The notes beneath the pieces are model-generated. The model was not told the origin of the DNA and ran no database searches. It worked only from the letters and a program-made list of their open reading frames with translations. Made by a program: the position numbers and the translations under genes. 64,000 bases of DNA. Source: Calothrix sp. C42_A2020_038 (GTDB taxonomy: Bacteria > Cyanobacteriota > Cyanobacteriia > Cyanobacteriales > Nostocaceae). Positions 1 to 8,526 of this stretch are shown piece after piece (the first letter of the stretch is position 1; each line of letters opens with the position of its first letter). The stretch spans positions 1 through 64,000 of the forward strand of contig JACYLQ010000037.1 in NCBI GenBank assembly GCA_015272395.1, read 5' to 3'.

Positions 1-219
1 CAGTTGATGTAGATGAAGTCGCTCAACCAACACTCGTTGAACCAACTATTACAGTCGATGTAGATGAAGTCGCCCAACCAACACTCGTTGAACCAACTAT
101 TACAGTTGATGTAGATGAAGTCGCTCAACCAACACTCGTTGAACCAACTATTACAGTTGATGTAAATGAAGTAGCCCAACCAACATTCGTTGAACCAACT
201 ATTACAGTTGATGTAGATG
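1..219 (+). repeat. 51-bp in-frame tandem repeat, 4+ copies
   Basis: Units of exactly 51 bp begin at 1, 52, 103, 154 and 205; the fifth diverges soon after 219. Copies differ at a few positions only (for example cagtcgatg against cagttgatg, and gtaaatgaagtag in unit 4), so the array is recent or homogenised. The period is a multiple of three and keeps the protein frame. It probably extends upstream of the window. Confidence 0.95.
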
Positions 220-1421
220 AAGTCGCTCAACCAACATTGCTAGAAACTAGTACAACCGAGCAAATAGATGCTGAAATACCTCAAAGTGACTCTTGGCTTG
301 GGAATGTAGCCGCTAGTGCAGCAATAGCAGGAGGCGCCGCAGCAGTTGTAACCGATTGGCTATCATCAAGTTCGACTGAAGAACAAAACAGCGAATCGAA
401 CAACGAAAATTTAGAAAACAGTAATATTACTGTTGATACATCTAATGATACCGAAGTTCATGAAGCTGAACTCCTAGACATTACAGAGGTTGTAGATACC
501 AATTTATCTGGCAATGACACAGGCGCTAGTGGTGTAATTTTGACACATGATACTGATACGCAATTAGAGATACCTCGGGATAACACCGAAGTAAGTCAAA
601 CTGATACCACAGCTACCCAGTTTGATGCAGTCGTAGATACGGTTGAGTCTAGAACTGATGTATTAGAAGCAAATATTGAACCATCTTCAATACCTGATAA
701 CATCAGCCCAGTTGCCTTAGCTGGTGGTGCAGTTCTAATCGCGAATACTTATAATCACGGACAAAAAACTGATATCATTTCCTCAGATATTCCTCCAGAA
801 AATATTGATGCAAATTTAGTAGCAACAAGTGAAGCTACTAGCGTAGTAGAAACTCTTGCTGAAAGTACAGCAAGTCAAATTAGCTTAACTGCCCGTACAC
901 CCAAGTGGGCGTATGTTGCTTGGCACATAGATGCAAAGGACAAGCAGCAAGCAGGTACTTCACAATTAGCCTTGCGTTTGTACGATGTAACTGATACTGA
1001 TTTAAGTTACCAAACTCCACAACTGGTGCAGCAATACGAGTGTGAGGAAACAATTAAAGACCGTTTTGTAGCAATACCAGCCAGCGATCGCGATTATTTC
1101 GCAGAAATCGGCTATCTTAATCATGATAAAAATTGGTTGTCAATTTCACGCTCGAATATTGTTCGCGTCTTCAGTCGTCCTTACCAAGAATTTTGGTTTG
1201 AAGCTGATGCTGAGTTAATTATTCACGGCGCCACCGAACCAGATTCAACTGTAACAATTGGTGGTCAGCCTATTAAGCTCAAACAAGATGGAACCTTCCA
1301 CTTGCGAATACCTTTTACCGAGGAATTAATCGACTACGTAATGACCGCAGTCGCGAAGAACGGTGAAAAAGCAAAAACTATTCACATGCACTTTGAGCAA
1401 AACGGCGAGGATAGGGGTTAG
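1..1421 (+). CDS. DUF4912 domain protein with 17-residue tandem repeats (5' end outside window)
   Basis: The reading frame is open from base 3 to the stop at 1419-1421 and continues upstream of the window, so about 472 residues are visible and the true start is missing. Bases 1 to about 220 encode a 17-residue unit (VDVDEVAQPTLVEPTIT) four times plus a partial copy. A long acidic, Asp/Glu/Thr-rich, low-complexity stretch follows, broken by two short Ala/Gly-rich hydrophobic segments (around bases 300-350 and 705-745) that could be membrane or amphipathic helices. The last 170 residues, beginning near SLTARTPKWAYVAWHID, match the cyanobacterial DUF4912 domain as I remember it. Function is unknown; such proteins usually pair a repetitive N-terminus with this C-terminal domain. 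The next gene is convergent. Confidence 0.75.
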   Translation, partial: VDVDEVAQPTLVEPTITVDVDEVAQPTLVEPTITVDVDEVAQPTLVEPTITVDVNEVAQPTFVEPTITVDVDEVAQPTLLETSTTEQIDAEIPQSDSWLGNVAASAAIAGGAAAVVTDWLSSSSTEEQNSESNNENLENSNITVDTSNDTEVHEAELLDITEVVDTNLSGNDTGASGVILTHDTDTQLEIPRDNTEVSQTDTTATQFDAVVDTVESRTDVLEANIEPSSIPDNISPVALAGGAVLIANTYNHGQKTDIISSDIPPENIDANLVATSEATSVVETLAESTASQISLTARTPKWAYVAWHIDAKDKQQAGTSQLALRLYDVTDTDLSYQTPQLVQQYECEETIKDRFVAIPASDRDYFAEIGYLNHDKNWLSISRSNIVRVFSRPYQEFWFEADAELIIHGATEPDSTVTIGGQPIKLKQDGTFHLRIPFTEELIDYVMTAVAKNGEKAKTIHMHFEQNGEDRG

Positions 1422-1498
1422 GAGGTAGGGTGTGAACAGGCAACGGATGTAACGGATAAATCATTTTAGATAGCAAGATTTTGTTCGTAACTTATTAC

Positions 1499-2560
1499 TC
1501 ATCCGTTGCTCTCCCGACACCCTTCAATCCATTGTAAAACTCGATTCCATCCCCACCAGAGGTCAGGGTCTTTTGCTTGCTCCTGACCTTTTTTGCTGTT
1601 CAAGTAAAAAACATGACCACCATGACGAGTTAGTAACAAGTCAATTTTTGGGTTTTGCGCGCAAGCTGCTTTTAAATCTTCTACAACTCCTGGGTCAAAG
1701 AATGGGTCATTCTCGGCATAAATAATTAAAGTCGGTTTACTCAGGCTGGGTAATAAATGTAAACCACTTGTCGCATCATAATATGCTTCAACTGTAGGAA
1801 AACCTAATCCCTTAATCACTAATTCGTTATCAAATGCCCAAATACTATCAATCCGCTCTATGGCTTCTTTGTCAATAGCTCCTGGATGTAAATCATGAAG
1901 CTTCCACGCTAATTTTTTCAACCGTGCAGCTATCCCCTTCTCTATATATTTACCTGTTGGGTGGTTGATAAGGTAAGAAAGTGAGCGATTTGAGTCTAAA
2001 CTTGGACAAATTACTGCCACACCTCCTATATCTGAATCATTGATACAAAGTTTGTCACCTGATAGTAAACTTGGCGCCAGTTTCGCTGCCCAAAGCGCTA
2101 ACTGTCCTCCTAATGAGAAACCAACAAACCAAAATTTTCCTGGACATCCTAATAATGATGCTTGTGCTGCAATTTTGATAAAATCTTCTCCCTCGTACAA
2201 TCCATCTGAAGTTAACGTCGGCGATAATTCCATAGATTTACCATGCGCGCGCCAATCAAATATAACTACAGCATAAGAACATGCGTATGCTTTGCGAGCA
2301 AAAATCCGCAGCAAATATTGGTCTTCTAAACTCCCTGTTATGCCATAAGTTGCCACTATCGTACCGCGCGGTTGAGGAGGGATAGCGAATAAACCAAACA
2401 GCGGTACTGCCTGCGACCCTGTAAATATTTGTTGCTGATATGGCGGTTCTGGATCTAAAACATCGTTTTTCCAACTTCGACTTGTCCATAAAGCTGCATA
2501 TAGAGTCATAAACAGACCATTCTGTAAAAACCATGACGGAATGTAATCGGGATAACGCAT
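1499..2560 (-). CDS. alpha/beta hydrolase, YheT/EMB8-like
   Basis: A 353-residue protein with an alpha/beta-hydrolase fold. The nucleophile elbow is GFSLGGQ (about residue 147), preceded by the strand VIFDWRAHGKS. A likely acid residue is in YAENDPFFDP, and the catalytic histidine is in RHGGHVFYL near the C-terminus. The GGHVFYL arrangement is typical of the COG0429 (YheT/EMB8) group of predicted esterases. There is no signal peptide, so it is probably cytoplasmic. It is a single gene, convergent with the DUF4912 gene and divergent from rpaA with about 150 bp between starts. The substrate cannot be inferred. Confidence 0.85.
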   Translation of the reverse strand: MRYPDYIPSWFLQNGLFMTLYAALWTSRSWKNDVLDPEPPYQQQIFTGSQAVPLFGLFAIPPQPRGTIVATYGITGSLEDQYLLRIFARKAYACSYAVVIFDWRAHGKSMELSPTLTSDGLYEGEDFIKIAAQASLLGCPGKFWFVGFSLGGQLALWAAKLAPSLLSGDKLCINDSDIGGVAVICPSLDSNRSLSYLINHPTGKYIEKGIAARLKKLAWKLHDLHPGAIDKEAIERIDSIWAFDNELVIKGLGFPTVEAYYDATSGLHLLPSLSKPTLIIYAENDPFFDPGVVEDLKAACAQNPKIDLLLTRHGGHVFYLNSKKGQEQAKDPDLWWGWNRVLQWIEGCRESNG

Positions 2561-2713
2561 GATATGTAAAATATAATGTTTCAGCTAAGATTCACAAATA
2601 TTTCATCTTAATCTTTATGTTAGATTTAAAAACTTTTTTATAATCAATACAGCAATCTTTGCACCACTCAAAGATTCTTATTTATCCTTAATAACAAGTA
2701 ATCAGATTACCTA

Positions 2714-3457
2714 ATGCCAAGGATTCTTGTCATCGATGACGACCCCGCAATTTCAGAACTCGTTGCAGTCAATTTGGAAATGGCTGGTTACGATGTCAGT
2801 CAAGCTGAAGACGGTATCAAGGGTCAAGCCCTAGCCCTCCAGCTACAGCCAGATTTAATCATGCTCGACTTGATGCTTCCTCGAGTTGATGGGTTTACCG
2901 TTTGTCAGCGGTTGCGTCGGGATGAACGCACTTCTGAAATTCCAGTACTAATGCTGACAGCTTTAAGCCAAACTCAGGATAAAGTCGAAGGGTTCAACGC
3001 TGGCGCCGATGACTATCTAACTAAACCGTTTGAAGTCGAAGAGATGCTAGCACGAGTTCGGGCTTTACTGCGACGTACAGACCGTATACCCCAAGCAGCA
3101 AAACACAGCGAAATTCTCAACTATGGTCCGTTGACACTTGTCCCGGAACGCTTTGAGGCTATTTGGTTTGGTGAAACTGTTAAACTGACCCATTTAGAGT
3201 TTGAGTTACTTCACTGTCTATTGCAGCGCCATGGTCAAACAGTTTCCCCCAGCGAAATTCTTCGCGAAGTTTGGGGTTATGACCCCGATGATGATATCGA
3301 AACTATTCGTGTTCATATTCGTCACTTGCGGACTAAACTTGAGCCAGACCCGAGGCATCCTCGTTACATAAAAACGGTGTATGGTGCAGGTTATTGCTTG
3401 GAAATGCCTAGCACTTCTCCATCAGGTGAAAACACAGCGACAACAGGAGTTGAATAA
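2714..3457 (+). CDS. rpaA: OmpR-family response regulator RpaA
   Basis: A 247-residue response regulator: receiver domain at residues 1-120 (acidic pocket IDDD, phospho-acceptor Asp in [13 protein letters not shown], Lys in DDYLTKPF) followed by an OmpR/PhoB winged helix (about 135-232, ending [12 protein letters not shown]). The sequence, including [22 protein letters not shown] and [17 protein letters not shown], closely resembles RpaA as I remember it, the regulator that carries circadian output from SasA and controls phycobilisome energy coupling. It is monocistronic here. Assignment rests on recalled similarity; the paralogue RpaB has a different N-terminus and linker. Residues after about 235 are a short Ser/Thr-rich tail. 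Confidence 0.85.
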   Translation: MPRILVIDDDPAISELVAVNLEMAGYDVSQAEDGIKGQALALQLQPDLIMLDLMLPRVDGFTVCQRLRRDERTSEIPVLMLTALSQTQDKVEGFNAGADDYLTKPFEVEEMLARVRALLRRTDRIPQAAKHSEILNYGPLTLVPERFEAIWFGETVKLTHLEFELLHCLLQRHGQTVSPSEILREVWGYDPDDDIETIRVHIRHLRTKLEPDPRHPRYIKTVYGAGYCLEMPSTSPSGENTATTGVE

Positions 3458-3591
3458 AATTACTGTATCTTTGACAAAATTTGCACTTGGCGCACGATAA
3501 CTATTTCCTGGGCGCAACAAAATTTGACAATAAGTTAAGTTAATTTGATTTATGCTGTTAAAATTTTTGGGTGCATAAACGTTTAAATAAG

Positions 3592-4353
3592 TCAAACTTT
3601 ATTTACTCTGCGTTTATGAAGAGCAAGCATGTAAACTCCTAGCGACGACAATCCAATTAACACTCCCGGTTCGGGTATTACGGCAGGTGGAACGTAAGTT
3701 ATCCTGCCGTAAATTTCCGCGTTTTCCCAGGCGCCTTCAACAACTCGAAATTCCGTAGTGCTTGTTAAGCCACCGTCTTGACTGAATCCAATTAATTCTA
3801 AAGTATATTGTTTATCATCATATGTAAAACTGCGATTTGCAAACGATGAACTAATAAATACATAATCCGCATTATCAATACTATCCAAAGGCTTATTTGG
3901 GTCATTAAGCACATTAACTAAGTCAAAGTTAAACTCAAAACTTTCTGTGATTTTAATCGGGCTTTGAAATGCAATTTCTAATTTTAAGGGTACCTGCTCA
4001 ACACTTGTATACAAAGGTACTACACCGTTGAAATACATTAAATCGCCAATTTTGAATAAAGAATTAAAAGCACTGTTAAATTGCGTACCTCTAAAACTAA
4101 GACTATTGGGAGGAGTTCCAAACCTGGGGTTATCAGGAATTGCTAATCCCCACCCGAAGACTGATACATCTTCATCAGTATAATATCCATAATATGGGTC
4201 TGTATTAAAGCTTCCTGGGTCAGGTACCCCCCAGATTCCCCTAGAATTACCAGAAAATACGATAGCTTGTACTGGACTACAGAAACTAAGTGCTGCAACA
4301 GCAGAAACTGCAAACGTAGAAAGGACTTTACTGATAACTAAACTTAGTTGCAT
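3592..4353 (-). CDS. PEP-CTERM sorted secreted protein
   Basis: A 253-residue protein with an N-terminal Sec signal peptide (hydrophobic core up to about residue 30, ending SPVQA) and a C-terminal sorting signal: PEPG, a hydrophobic stretch, then a basic tail KRRVNK. This is the standard PEP-CTERM layout recognised by an exosortase, so the mature protein is probably processed at the membrane and exported to the surface or sheath. The roughly 190-residue body (Tyr/Asn/Gly/Ser-rich, beta-type) has no recognised catalytic motif. It is convergent with rpaA and followed upstream by a 324-bp gap. Confidence 0.85.
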   Translation of the reverse strand: MQLSLVISKVLSTFAVSAVAALSFCSPVQAIVFSGNSRGIWGVPDPGSFNTDPYYGYYTDEDVSVFGWGLAIPDNPRFGTPPNSLSFRGTQFNSAFNSLFKIGDLMYFNGVVPLYTSVEQVPLKLEIAFQSPIKITESFEFNFDLVNVLNDPNKPLDSIDNADYVFISSSFANRSFTYDDKQYTLELIGFSQDGGLTSTTEFRVVEGAWENAEIYGRITYVPPAVIPEPGVLIGLSSLGVYMLALHKRRVNKV

Positions 4354-4591
4354 CGTTTTCGCACATCGAATCCTAAAAGTTATTTTTTCTTCGTCAGGGA
4401 ACTAATTAAAATTAGTAAATATACTGATGCATTGCCAATGGAAAAGTGCCGGATTCATCAAATCTTTACATTTGCTTCTTTAATCCTTTTTAATGAAACT
4501 AATTAAATCTTTTGTACGTCTTATATAAACTCTAGTCAAAGTGGAAAGATAGATTATGCTATAATTATGAACCGCGCCGTATTAGTAAAAG

Positions 4592-4642
4592 TTTCGCAGT
4601 GACACCATAGCATTGTTTCAACGTTAAGGCGCCACTGCGAAG
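4592..4642. terminator. Long imperfect hairpin 3' of chlP
   Basis: TTCGCAGTG at 4593-4601 pairs perfectly with CACTGCGAA at 4633-4641. The stem continues inward (GACACC against GGCGCC) with two A-C mismatches to about 14 bp around a 21-nt loop. It lies 36 bp past the chlP stop on the chlP strand. There is no clear T-run, so it may be a terminator, mRNA-stabilising structure or small dispersed repeat. The rest of 4354-4677 shows nothing else I can support. Confidence 0.5.
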
Positions 4643-4677
4643 ATTTGAATAATTGAGTTTGATTGGTTAAAAATTAA

Positions 4678-5898
4678 TTAAGGTGCAAGAGCATTTCCAC
4701 GCAGCAAACTACCAATTGTTTTAGCAGTAATCTTAAGTTGAGTAATTGGGTTTGCTGGCACTACTGTTTTGTACAGATAACTATCAAATGTAAGTCTCTG
4801 AACATCTAGGTCAGCGCACATCTCAACAAAAGCTTCGCGAGTTGCATCGGAACGGTAGAAAACATTTTGTAGGATGTCGAGTACTTTGTAAGTCAAACCG
4901 TACTTTTTATCCCAACGTTTGATGTAAACTTTGAGGTCAGCTTCAGTTGGAATAGTGGTGCCATTATTTGACAACTCAACAATAGTTTCAGCACACATGC
5001 GTCCAGACTTTGCAGCAAAGTAAATTCCTTCACCCGATGACTTGGTAACATAACCAGCTGCATCACCAACTAGTGCAACACGGCCGACAACGCGACGTGG
5101 ACGGGGGTGTTCAGGAATAGGATGCGCTTCGATTTTGATGATTTTACCACCTTCTAGTTTCTTGGCAGCGCGCGCACGAATACCAGCTTGAAGTTGCTTA
5201 ATACTGGCTTTATTGACATGCATTGTACCAGTACCAACAGCAACGTGGTCATATTTAGGAAATACCCAAGCGTAGAAGTCAGTGGAAACATCGTCACCGA
5301 CGTACATCTCAGCTAAGTCTTCGTAGTACGCCATTTTGTGGTCGGGGATGCGAATCCGCTCTTGAAAGGCAATTGCGTAGTTATAATCTCCTGCATCAAT
5401 TTCTTTAGCGATGCGAGAGTTCGCTCCATCTGCTCCAATTATCAAATCCACTTTCAGTGTTTTTGATATACCTTGGGCGCCACCTTCAGTATGGTCTACA
5501 TAGTGAATTGTGTAAGGGTCTGTAGTATTTGTGGGAATATCTAATTTATGAACAGTCGCATTAATTAAAGTGGCGCCAAGTTTAGCCGCGCGGTCACGTA
5601 AGTAGCCATCAAGCACTTCGCGACGGCACATACCAATATACTCTTCTTGTTTGATTAAATTGATATCAACCTCACGATTTGAGGGCGAAATCATTTTCAT
5701 CTTCCGCACTTGACGGTCGATGATGTTACTAGGTAAATTAAACTCGCTAACCATACACAAGGGAATGGCGCCTCCGCAAGGCTTCGCATTGTCTAGTTTC
5801 CGTTCAAATAAATAAGTTTCGATGCCAGCTTTTGCCAAGATTTCGGCAGCAGATGAACCAGCTGGACCGGAGCCAACAACAGCAACCCGTAGTGCCAA
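4678..5898 (-). CDS. chlP: Geranylgeranyl diphosphate reductase
   Basis: A 406-residue flavoprotein of the geranylgeranyl reductase family. The FAD-binding Rossmann motif is VVGSGPAGSSAAEIL at residues 7-21; the conserved KPCGGAIP segment (about 40) and the second FAD motif VALVGDAAGYVTKSSGEGI (about 275-293) are intact. Length and sequence fit cyanobacterial ChlP, which reduces the geranylgeranyl chain to phytyl using NADPH, supplying chlorophyll a, tocopherol and phylloquinone synthesis at the thylakoid. It stands alone, divergent from a histidine kinase across a 438-bp intergenic region. Confidence 0.95.
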   Translation of the reverse strand: MALRVAVVGSGPAGSSAAEILAKAGIETYLFERKLDNAKPCGGAIPLCMVSEFNLPSNIIDRQVRKMKMISPSNREVDINLIKQEEYIGMCRREVLDGYLRDRAAKLGATLINATVHKLDIPTNTTDPYTIHYVDHTEGGAQGISKTLKVDLIIGADGANSRIAKEIDAGDYNYAIAFQERIRIPDHKMAYYEDLAEMYVGDDVSTDFYAWVFPKYDHVAVGTGTMHVNKASIKQLQAGIRARAAKKLEGGKIIKIEAHPIPEHPRPRRVVGRVALVGDAAGYVTKSSGEGIYFAAKSGRMCAETIVELSNNGTTIPTEADLKVYIKRWDKKYGLTYKVLDILQNVFYRSDATREAFVEMCADLDVQRLTFDSYLYKTVVPANPITQLKITAKTIGSLLRGNALAP

Positions 5899-6336
5899 AA
5901 GTCTTCTCCCATACTTTTTTATATCATCGAAAGCATCGTATCACGGACTTTCGCCCGTTTTTCCTCTCATGATGCAATATTTGACCTATTTGCAACATTG
6001 TTTAACATTTCGCCATAATTCTCACTTATCTTCAATGATTTACATAGATTAGGTTTGACAATCTGTACTAGCAAATTCAGTTAATATCTTTTTACTACTT
6101 AGACCAAAAAATCTTGCTGGCAGCAACAAAAGCAAATTAATTTTGCCAACCTTCTTTCCAAAGAAAGATTTTTGTAGAAATCAGGTGAAGAATCAAACAT
6201 AAGGTGTACCAACCGTACTCGTGAAACATAAAATAGGATTGGGTCTGTAGCATTGCTTACAAGCCTTGACAGTTATGTAGTTGTAGGTAATCAAGTTGAT
6301 TTTTAAACGGTTCATATCACACTGACTTTATTCACG
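5899..6336. other. Divergent intergenic region, chlP / histidine kinase
   Basis: These 438 bp must hold the promoters of chlP (leftward) and the GAF kinase (rightward). I found no convincing open frame, tRNA or riboswitch. An AT-rich segment around 6050-6130 contains plausible but unprovable promoter elements. No clear Shine-Dalgarno precedes the kinase ATG at 6337. Confidence 0.4.
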
Positions 6337-8112
6337 ATGACCGAAGCTCTGCCTGAAAGAAATTTGACTCTGATGCTGACGACTCAAGAATCAGGTCGTC
6401 TGCAAGCTTTGCATCGTTACAAAATTCTTGACACTTCACATGATATAGCCACATTTGACGAACTAACTCAGCTGGCAGCCCAAATTTGCCAAACTCCAGT
6501 GGCACTAATTACCTTTGTAGACGCAGACCAACAATTGTATCAGTCTAGCTTCGGCGCCAATGTAACCCAAGCCCCGCTGGAAGATGGTTTTTGCCCATTT
6601 GTAGTTCAATCCCAAAATACTCTAATTATTCCAGATACACTCGCCGACTCTCGTTTTGCTACCAATCCAGTTGTTATCTCTCAACCGGGCGTTCGTTTTT
6701 ATGCTGGAGTCCCACTAAATACAAAGGATGATTATTGTTTGGGAACACTATGTGTTCTTGATTATCTTCCACGTCAATTAACTCCTGAACAGATAAACAG
6801 TTTAGAAATTCTGGCTCGTCAAGTGATGACGCAACTGGAACTGCGCTTTACAGCTCACCGAATTAGCCAAATTGATGCGGCTTTACTCAAAGTCACACAG
6901 GGTGTTGCTAATGATACAGGTGAAGTATTCTTCCATGCTCTTGTGCAGCATTTTACTGAAGTTTTAGATGTGGACTATAGCTACATTGGTTTAGTAGTTA
7001 ATTATGAGGAAGAAGCAATTCAAACTGTTTCTGCTTGTGCCCACGGTCAAATTATAGAAAATTTTAGTTATTTGCTGCGCGATACTCCTTGTCATCAGGT
7101 AATTCAGCAGCGCCAAATTTGCTGCTACCCCAGAGGTGTGCAGGCTTTGTTTCCTAATGCTCCTTTACTGGCGCCATTAGGTATTGAAAGTTATATAGCG
7201 ATTCCTTTTTTTGACTTAACTGACAGGCCAATTGGATTATTAGGTGTAATGGATAGTAAACCATTAACAAATATCCAACTTGCCGAATCCTTACTAACGG
7301 TATTTGCACTACGAATTGGAACTGAAGTCGAACGACAAAAAACTGAAGAAAAACAGATAGAAATTATAGCTCGTGAGCAGCAAGCTCGTCAAATAGCTGA
7401 AACCGCAAATCAACTCAAAGATGAATTTCTTGCGGTTCTTTCACACGAACTACGCACACCACTCAACCCAATTTTGGGATGGGTGAACTTATTGCGAACA
7501 CGTTCATTTAATGCGACTCAAACTGCCATAGCGTTAGAAACTATCGAGCGTAATGCTCAATCACTAACTCACTTAATTGAGGATTTAATTGATATCTCAA
7601 GGCTAATGCAAGGAAAATTAAGTTTGAATATTGCACCAATTAACTTAGCAACAATAATTAATGGCGCTATTGACACATTGCATCTTGCGGCTGCTTCCAA
7701 GTCCATTAAAATTCAGACCCAAATTGAGCCAAATATTCCTCAAGTTGATGGAGATGCAGTTCGTCTCACTCAAGTAGTTTGGAATCTAATCTCCAATGCT
7801 CTTAAGTTTACACCCGAAGGTGGACAAATAAATGTTGAGCTCAAACTTATGGATGCTCAGGTTCAGATTCAAGTTAGTGATACTGGAAAAGGAATTAGTC
7901 GTGATTTCTTGCCGCATGTATTTGACTACTTTCGTACATCTGATGGTACAACTACTCGACAGTTTGGAGGATTAGGACTAGGACTTGCAATTGTACGCCA
8001 AATAGTCGAATTACATGGCGGTACGGTTAATGCGGAAAGTTTTGGTGAAGGACAGGGATCTTGTTTTACTGTCAAAATACCGATAATGTCGCAAAGATTA
8101 ACAAACCTTTGA
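6337..8112 (+). CDS. GAF-GAF sensor histidine kinase
   Basis: A 591-residue soluble histidine kinase. GAF domain 1 is at about residues 35-175 (includes the SFGA, DTLADSRFATNPVV and YAGVPL segments typical of sensory GAFs), GAF domain 2 at about 190-335. A short coiled linker precedes HisKA (DEFLAVLSHELRTPLNP, phospho-His near 369) and the HATPase_c domain with N box NLISNALKFTPEGG, G1 DTGKGIS and G2 GGLGLGLAIV. Neither GAF shows an obvious bilin-binding Cys motif. The kinase stops right after the ATPase domain, but the next 100 bp carry a frameshifted relic of a receiver domain, so it probably descends from a hybrid kinase. Its partner regulator is unknown. Confidence 0.9.
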   Translation: MTEALPERNLTLMLTTQESGRLQALHRYKILDTSHDIATFDELTQLAAQICQTPVALITFVDADQQLYQSSFGANVTQAPLEDGFCPFVVQSQNTLIIPDTLADSRFATNPVVISQPGVRFYAGVPLNTKDDYCLGTLCVLDYLPRQLTPEQINSLEILARQVMTQLELRFTAHRISQIDAALLKVTQGVANDTGEVFFHALVQHFTEVLDVDYSYIGLVVNYEEEAIQTVSACAHGQIIENFSYLLRDTPCHQVIQQRQICCYPRGVQALFPNAPLLAPLGIESYIAIPFFDLTDRPIGLLGVMDSKPLTNIQLAESLLTVFALRIGTEVERQKTEEKQIEIIAREQQARQIAETANQLKDEFLAVLSHELRTPLNPILGWVNLLRTRSFNATQTAIALETIERNAQSLTHLIEDLIDISRLMQGKLSLNIAPINLATIINGAIDTLHLAAASKSIKIQTQIEPNIPQVDGDAVRLTQVVWNLISNALKFTPEGGQINVELKLMDAQVQIQVSDTGKGISRDFLPHVFDYFRTSDGTTTRQFGGLGLGLAIVRQIVELHGGTVNAESFGEGQGSCFTVKIPIMSQRLTNL

Positions 8113-8215
8113 ACGCAACCTAAACTTCGTTATAGGTAGGGACTGCGCTCAACATTTTAAACCAGTAGAACCAGACGCACTGATTGCAACTATCTTAAAT
8201 ATTACCAACAATTAA
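8111..8215 (+). pseudogene. Relic of C-terminal receiver domain of the preceding kinase
   Basis: In the +1 frame directly after the kinase stop, 8135-8215 reads GRDCAQHF then KPVEPDALIATILNI and ends at a TAA (8213-8215). KPVEP followed by an amphipathic helix is the usual end of a response-regulator receiver (conserved Lys-Pro, helix 5). The N-terminal part of the receiver, including the phospho-acceptor Asp, is absent. I read this as a deletion that removed the receiver of a hybrid kinase and left only its last 25-30 codons. Confidence 0.55.
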
Positions 8216-8337
8216 ATTTGTAACCTTCAGTAGATGTTACAGTAAACAGAAGATGGTTACTGTTTTTAGAAATTTGCTTGTCAACAACATAAATAGTTTT
8301 TTAGTTTCCTAGTACTTTTTTATTACAAAGCCATAAT

Positions 8338-8374
8338 CGTTTGATTGAAACGTATACAAAGTTCTAATCAAACG
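8338..8374. repeat. Hairpin in kinase / radical-SAM intergenic region
   Basis: CGTTTGATT (8338-8346) is a perfect 9-bp inverted copy of AATCAAACG (8366-8374), with a 19-nt loop. It lies between the kinase relic and the radical-SAM gene. It could be a terminator-like stem or a regulator site; no T-run follows. Nothing else is evident in 8216-8526 except the AAGGA ribosome site just before 8527. Confidence 0.4.
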
Positions 8375-8526
8375 TCATCAGCAGTTCATGAGACTCATTT
8401 AATACATACCAAATTTAGATAGTCGATTTTTTGAGTAGCACAATCTCAACTTGTGCGAACATTTTACAAATCTACTTATATCAAAATCAACAAAAATGTC
8501 ACTAAGTATTTTAAGGAAAAGATAGT

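Noticed and set aside
1..219. CRISPR-like array of repeats
   Set aside because: Units are directly abutting at 51 bp with no unique spacers and keep one protein frame, so this is a coding minisatellite.
8216..8526. Cobalamin riboswitch ahead of the B12-binding enzyme
   Set aside because: No B12-box-like sequence seen.
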